Origin: Rhynchopus sp. YZ270_cl-10
Lineage: Eukaryota; Euglenozoa; Diplonemea; Diplonemida; Diplonemidae
DNA: 64,000 nt
Assembly: GCA_964035575.1 (NCBI GenBank)
Contig: OZ037863.1
Span: 722,001-786,000, forward strand
Direction of reading: 5' to 3'
Position 1 is the first letter of the stretch. Every line of letters starts with the position of its first letter. Of this stretch, positions 61,803 to 64,000 are shown in pieces. The notes under the pieces were generated by a model that was given only the letters and a program-made list of their open reading frames with translations, did not search any database and was not told the origin of the DNA. The position numbers and the translations under genes were made by a program.

Positions 61803-63626
61803 ATGCGTTGGCTCCTTCTTGCAGTGTCGTGTCTCTCCCTGTCGCGTGCGGTGCCGATACCCACCAGCCCAATTACTGTTGCACCTCAGACACGCGCACC
61901 ACCAACACTTATTCCACTCTTGTGCACGCCGCTTTCACATTCACCGTTGGTTGCCTCAGTCGAAGCAGCAATTCATGAAGCATACTCTGAGTGCTGGACA
62001 TTTCAGTGTGTGGGAACAGTTGAGGTCACGTTCAGCAACATCACCACAGATAATAGAGGCGGGAGAGTGTCACTTCACAACAGTGATGGGTACGTGCTGA
62101 CATCTTTGATTGATAACCGGGAACGTTACATTGCCACTTACCCTGCCAACGGTGAGATGACGGTTGTGTTCAAGGATACGAGTGGGGATAGTTACAACTA
62201 CGAGAACGAATTCACCTTCGAGTGGGAATGCAACACTGGACCTGCAGTTGTGCCTGCAGCAGGCTTTGATGCTTCCACATACCTGACACTGCCGCCTGCT
62301 GGGTCGTACAAGCGGATGTTTTCAGAATATGCGATGTACAGTTGGATTATTCCCTGCACAGGAACACTTGAAGTTTCTGCCTCCGCCATCCCTTCCTCAA
62401 ATCCGCACGCCGACCTCGGATATGTGCACGGAATAGAATTATCATTTATGAACAGCAACGGGAACGTCGTGTACAGTCACTATGGCTGGTCCACTGTCAA
62501 CGGCTTCTTCAGTGTTGCAGGGAACTTCAACATTACTTTGCGCACCCGGACTATAGGTTATGGGTACTATGACTCTGAGATGGCGTTTGCTTGGAGCTGT
62601 GGACGGCCACTTCCGTGTGAGTCGCTGTCATCACCACCGTTGGTTGCCTCAATACAAGTACCCATTGGTACATCGTACTCTGAGTGCTGGACATTTCAGT
62701 GTGTGGGAACAGTTGAGGTCACGTTCAGCAACATCACCACAGATAATAGAGGCGGGAGAGTGTCACTTCACAACAGTGATGGGTACGTGCTGACATCTTT
62801 GATTGATAACCGGGAACGTTACATTGCCACTTACCCTGCCAACGGTGAGATGACGGTTGTGTTCAAGGATACGAGTGGGGATAGTTACAACTACGAGAAC
62901 GAATTCACCTTCGAGTGGGAATGCAACACTGGACCTGCAGTTGTGCCTGCAGCAGGCTTTGATGCTTCCACATACCTGACACTGCCGCCTGCTGGGTCGT
63001 ACAAGCGGATGTTTTCAGAATATGCGATGTACAGTTGGATTATTCCCTGCACAGGAACACTCGAAGTTTCTGCTTCCGCCATCCCTTCCTCGAGTCCGCA
63101 CGCCGAATATGTGCACGGAATAGAATTAGCACTCATGAACAGCAACGGGACCGTCGTGTACAGTCACTGGGGCTGGTCCACTGTTAATGGAATCTTCAGT
63201 GTTGCAGGGAACTTCAACATTACTTTACGCACCTGGACTATAGCTTATGGGTACTATGACTCTGAGATGGTGTTTGCTTGGAGCTGTGCGGCGACAAGCA
63301 CAGCCACTCCAACAGGCCTGCCTGCTGGTGACACTTTTGCACCTTCACCGACGTTGTCGCCGATGGGTGGTGGTGGTGGTGGTGGCAGCGGTAGCAGCCC
63401 TGCACCGCTCATAGTAATGGCAGCAGTCTCCGTGGCGTTACTCCTGACCGGTGCCCTCTTCATGCTGCTGGGGTACAACGTCAAGAGGTCGGCAGAATAC
63501 CAAAAGGCTGACGCTCTTTTATCTGACACCGATTCAAGAGAAGGCAACACAGAGATGATGAGGCTTGGGGCAGCCATGTGCTACGTCACAGAAACCCTTT
63601 CTCTTGCTCCTTCCCTTCTCACCTGA
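61803..63626 (+). CDS. Surface protein 3: signal peptide, two modules, Gly-rich linker, anchor
   Basis: 607 codons from MRWLLLAVSCLSLSRA; an alternative spliced start is at 61563 with an intron at 61569-61772. Modules lie at about residues 38-266 and 271-496 and match those of protein 2 more closely than those of protein 1. The linker (GDTFAPSPTLSPM plus seven Gly) and the transmembrane helix (~533-560, VSVALLLTGALFMLLGY) also match protein 2. The cytoplasmic tail ends LAPSLLT after a deletion relative to protein 2. Upstream DNA is also shared with gene 2 (61357-61802), showing that 2 and 3 arose by segmental duplication. Confidence 0.85.
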   Translation: MRWLLLAVSCLSLSRAVPIPTSPITVAPQTRAPPTLIPLLCTPLSHSPLVASVEAAIHEAYSECWTFQCVGTVEVTFSNITTDNRGGRVSLHNSDGYVLTSLIDNRERYIATYPANGEMTVVFKDTSGDSYNYENEFTFEWECNTGPAVVPAAGFDASTYLTLPPAGSYKRMFSEYAMYSWIIPCTGTLEVSASAIPSSNPHADLGYVHGIELSFMNSNGNVVYSHYGWSTVNGFFSVAGNFNITLRTRTIGYGYYDSEMAFAWSCGRPLPCESLSSPPLVASIQVPIGTSYSECWTFQCVGTVEVTFSNITTDNRGGRVSLHNSDGYVLTSLIDNRERYIATYPANGEMTVVFKDTSGDSYNYENEFTFEWECNTGPAVVPAAGFDASTYLTLPPAGSYKRMFSEYAMYSWIIPCTGTLEVSASAIPSSSPHAEYVHGIELALMNSNGTVVYSHWGWSTVNGIFSVAGNFNITLRTWTIAYGYYDSEMVFAWSCAATSTATPTGLPAGDTFAPSPTLSPMGGGGGGGSGSSPAPLIVMAAVSVALLLTGALFMLLGYNVKRSAEYQKADALLSDTDSREGNTEMMRLGAAMCYVTETLSLAPSLLT

Positions 63627-64000
63627 GTCCTTCAAAGTCTTGCCCCTTTTTGTTATGTTGTTCGGTGACGAGTGTGAAGGACACATGGCGTTTTGGTGCT
63701 CAAGGCACAGACGCATCCACCAGCACCATACATATCTGTGCAGCACCGGCGAGGTGATACCACATCCAGAGGAGTCGGGTGGGAGCAGCAACGTTGTCCT
63801 TTATGTCGGCATCGGTGTGGGCGTGCTCGTGGTGGCTGTGTGTGTTTCTGTTGCATTTCACTGTCTGCAAAAGAAGCCGCCTGCGAAGGAGCTTGAGAAC
63901 CACAGTGAGATGCGTTCCAGAGAAGGAGTTGCTGAGGATACGGAGTCTGAAGATAGAGTCGAGCTGGCTCTTTCTGAGGTGACAGTGAAGTGTGAGGAGG
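63627..64000 (+). other. Second anchor cassette downstream of gene 3 (cut by window end)
   Basis: Nearly identical to 58346-58730, again with VVLYVGIGVGVLVVAVC and the same acidic tail, and again after the stop of the upstream gene. Conservation of both anchor cassettes in genes 2 and 3 reflects recent duplication or retained use. Confidence 0.6.

Noticed and set aside
1-64000. LTR retroelements, endogenous viruses or Polintons
   Set aside because: No long direct terminal repeats, reverse transcriptase, integrase, capsid or protein-primed polymerase motifs were recognised anywhere.

Overview
The window is nuclear DNA of a protist-like eukaryote that I cannot place more precisely. Coding blocks use TAA, TAG and TGA as stops. 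Several reading frames join in phase only across short introns, and the seven best-supported introns run from GTAT to CAG. Start codons commonly sit in an ACAATG context. Nearly all supported genes lie on the + strand, separated by long pyrimidine-rich (T-rich on +) spacers. Nothing looks bacterial, viral or organellar, and I recognised no rRNA or tRNA gene.

Layout. Bases 1-208 hold the tail of a gene. Bases 2400-11760 are a transposon-rich zone: a large foldback element (2900-6917) split by a hAT-like element, which itself carries another element, and by a PIF/Harbinger-like foldback; then a 103-bp palindrome, a hAT transposase relic and a MULE-like element with long terminal inverted repeats (TIRs). 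A gene for a WSC-domain protein with about seven membrane segments follows (11971-13623), then a MYND zinc-finger gene (exons near 15286-16107). Bases 16400-28570 are again mostly mobile or repetitive: a hAT-like element, a solo foldback, a piggyBac-like element, an element with an 8-bp tandem array, a small MITE, and a 3.7-kb element with a 7-bp tandem array. Bases 28600-31650 carry clustered short stem-loops and one weak minus-strand gene.

The gene-rich part follows: a ubiquitin-like/beta-propeller protein (31842-33068), a four-exon FKBP15-like gene (33777-37457), a three-exon coiled-coil gene (38535-40841), a 3.8-kb satellite array (41609-45370), an EF-hand protein (45742-46629) and a two-exon TRIM-like protein (47161-49009). 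The right end holds three tandem paralogues of a secreted, single-pass surface protein made of two or three copies of a ~220-residue module (51409-54273, 55748-58345, 61803-63626). Two of them are followed by a second, unused-looking membrane anchor cassette.

The most unusual signals are four families of ~35-45 nt stem-loops that share a loop and a downstream TTCATCTT/pyrimidine tail but differ in their stems, all on the + strand; the paralogue array with near-identical modules and paired anchor cassettes; and the onion-like nesting of foldback elements. Gene functions are inferred from motifs I could read; no database search was possible.
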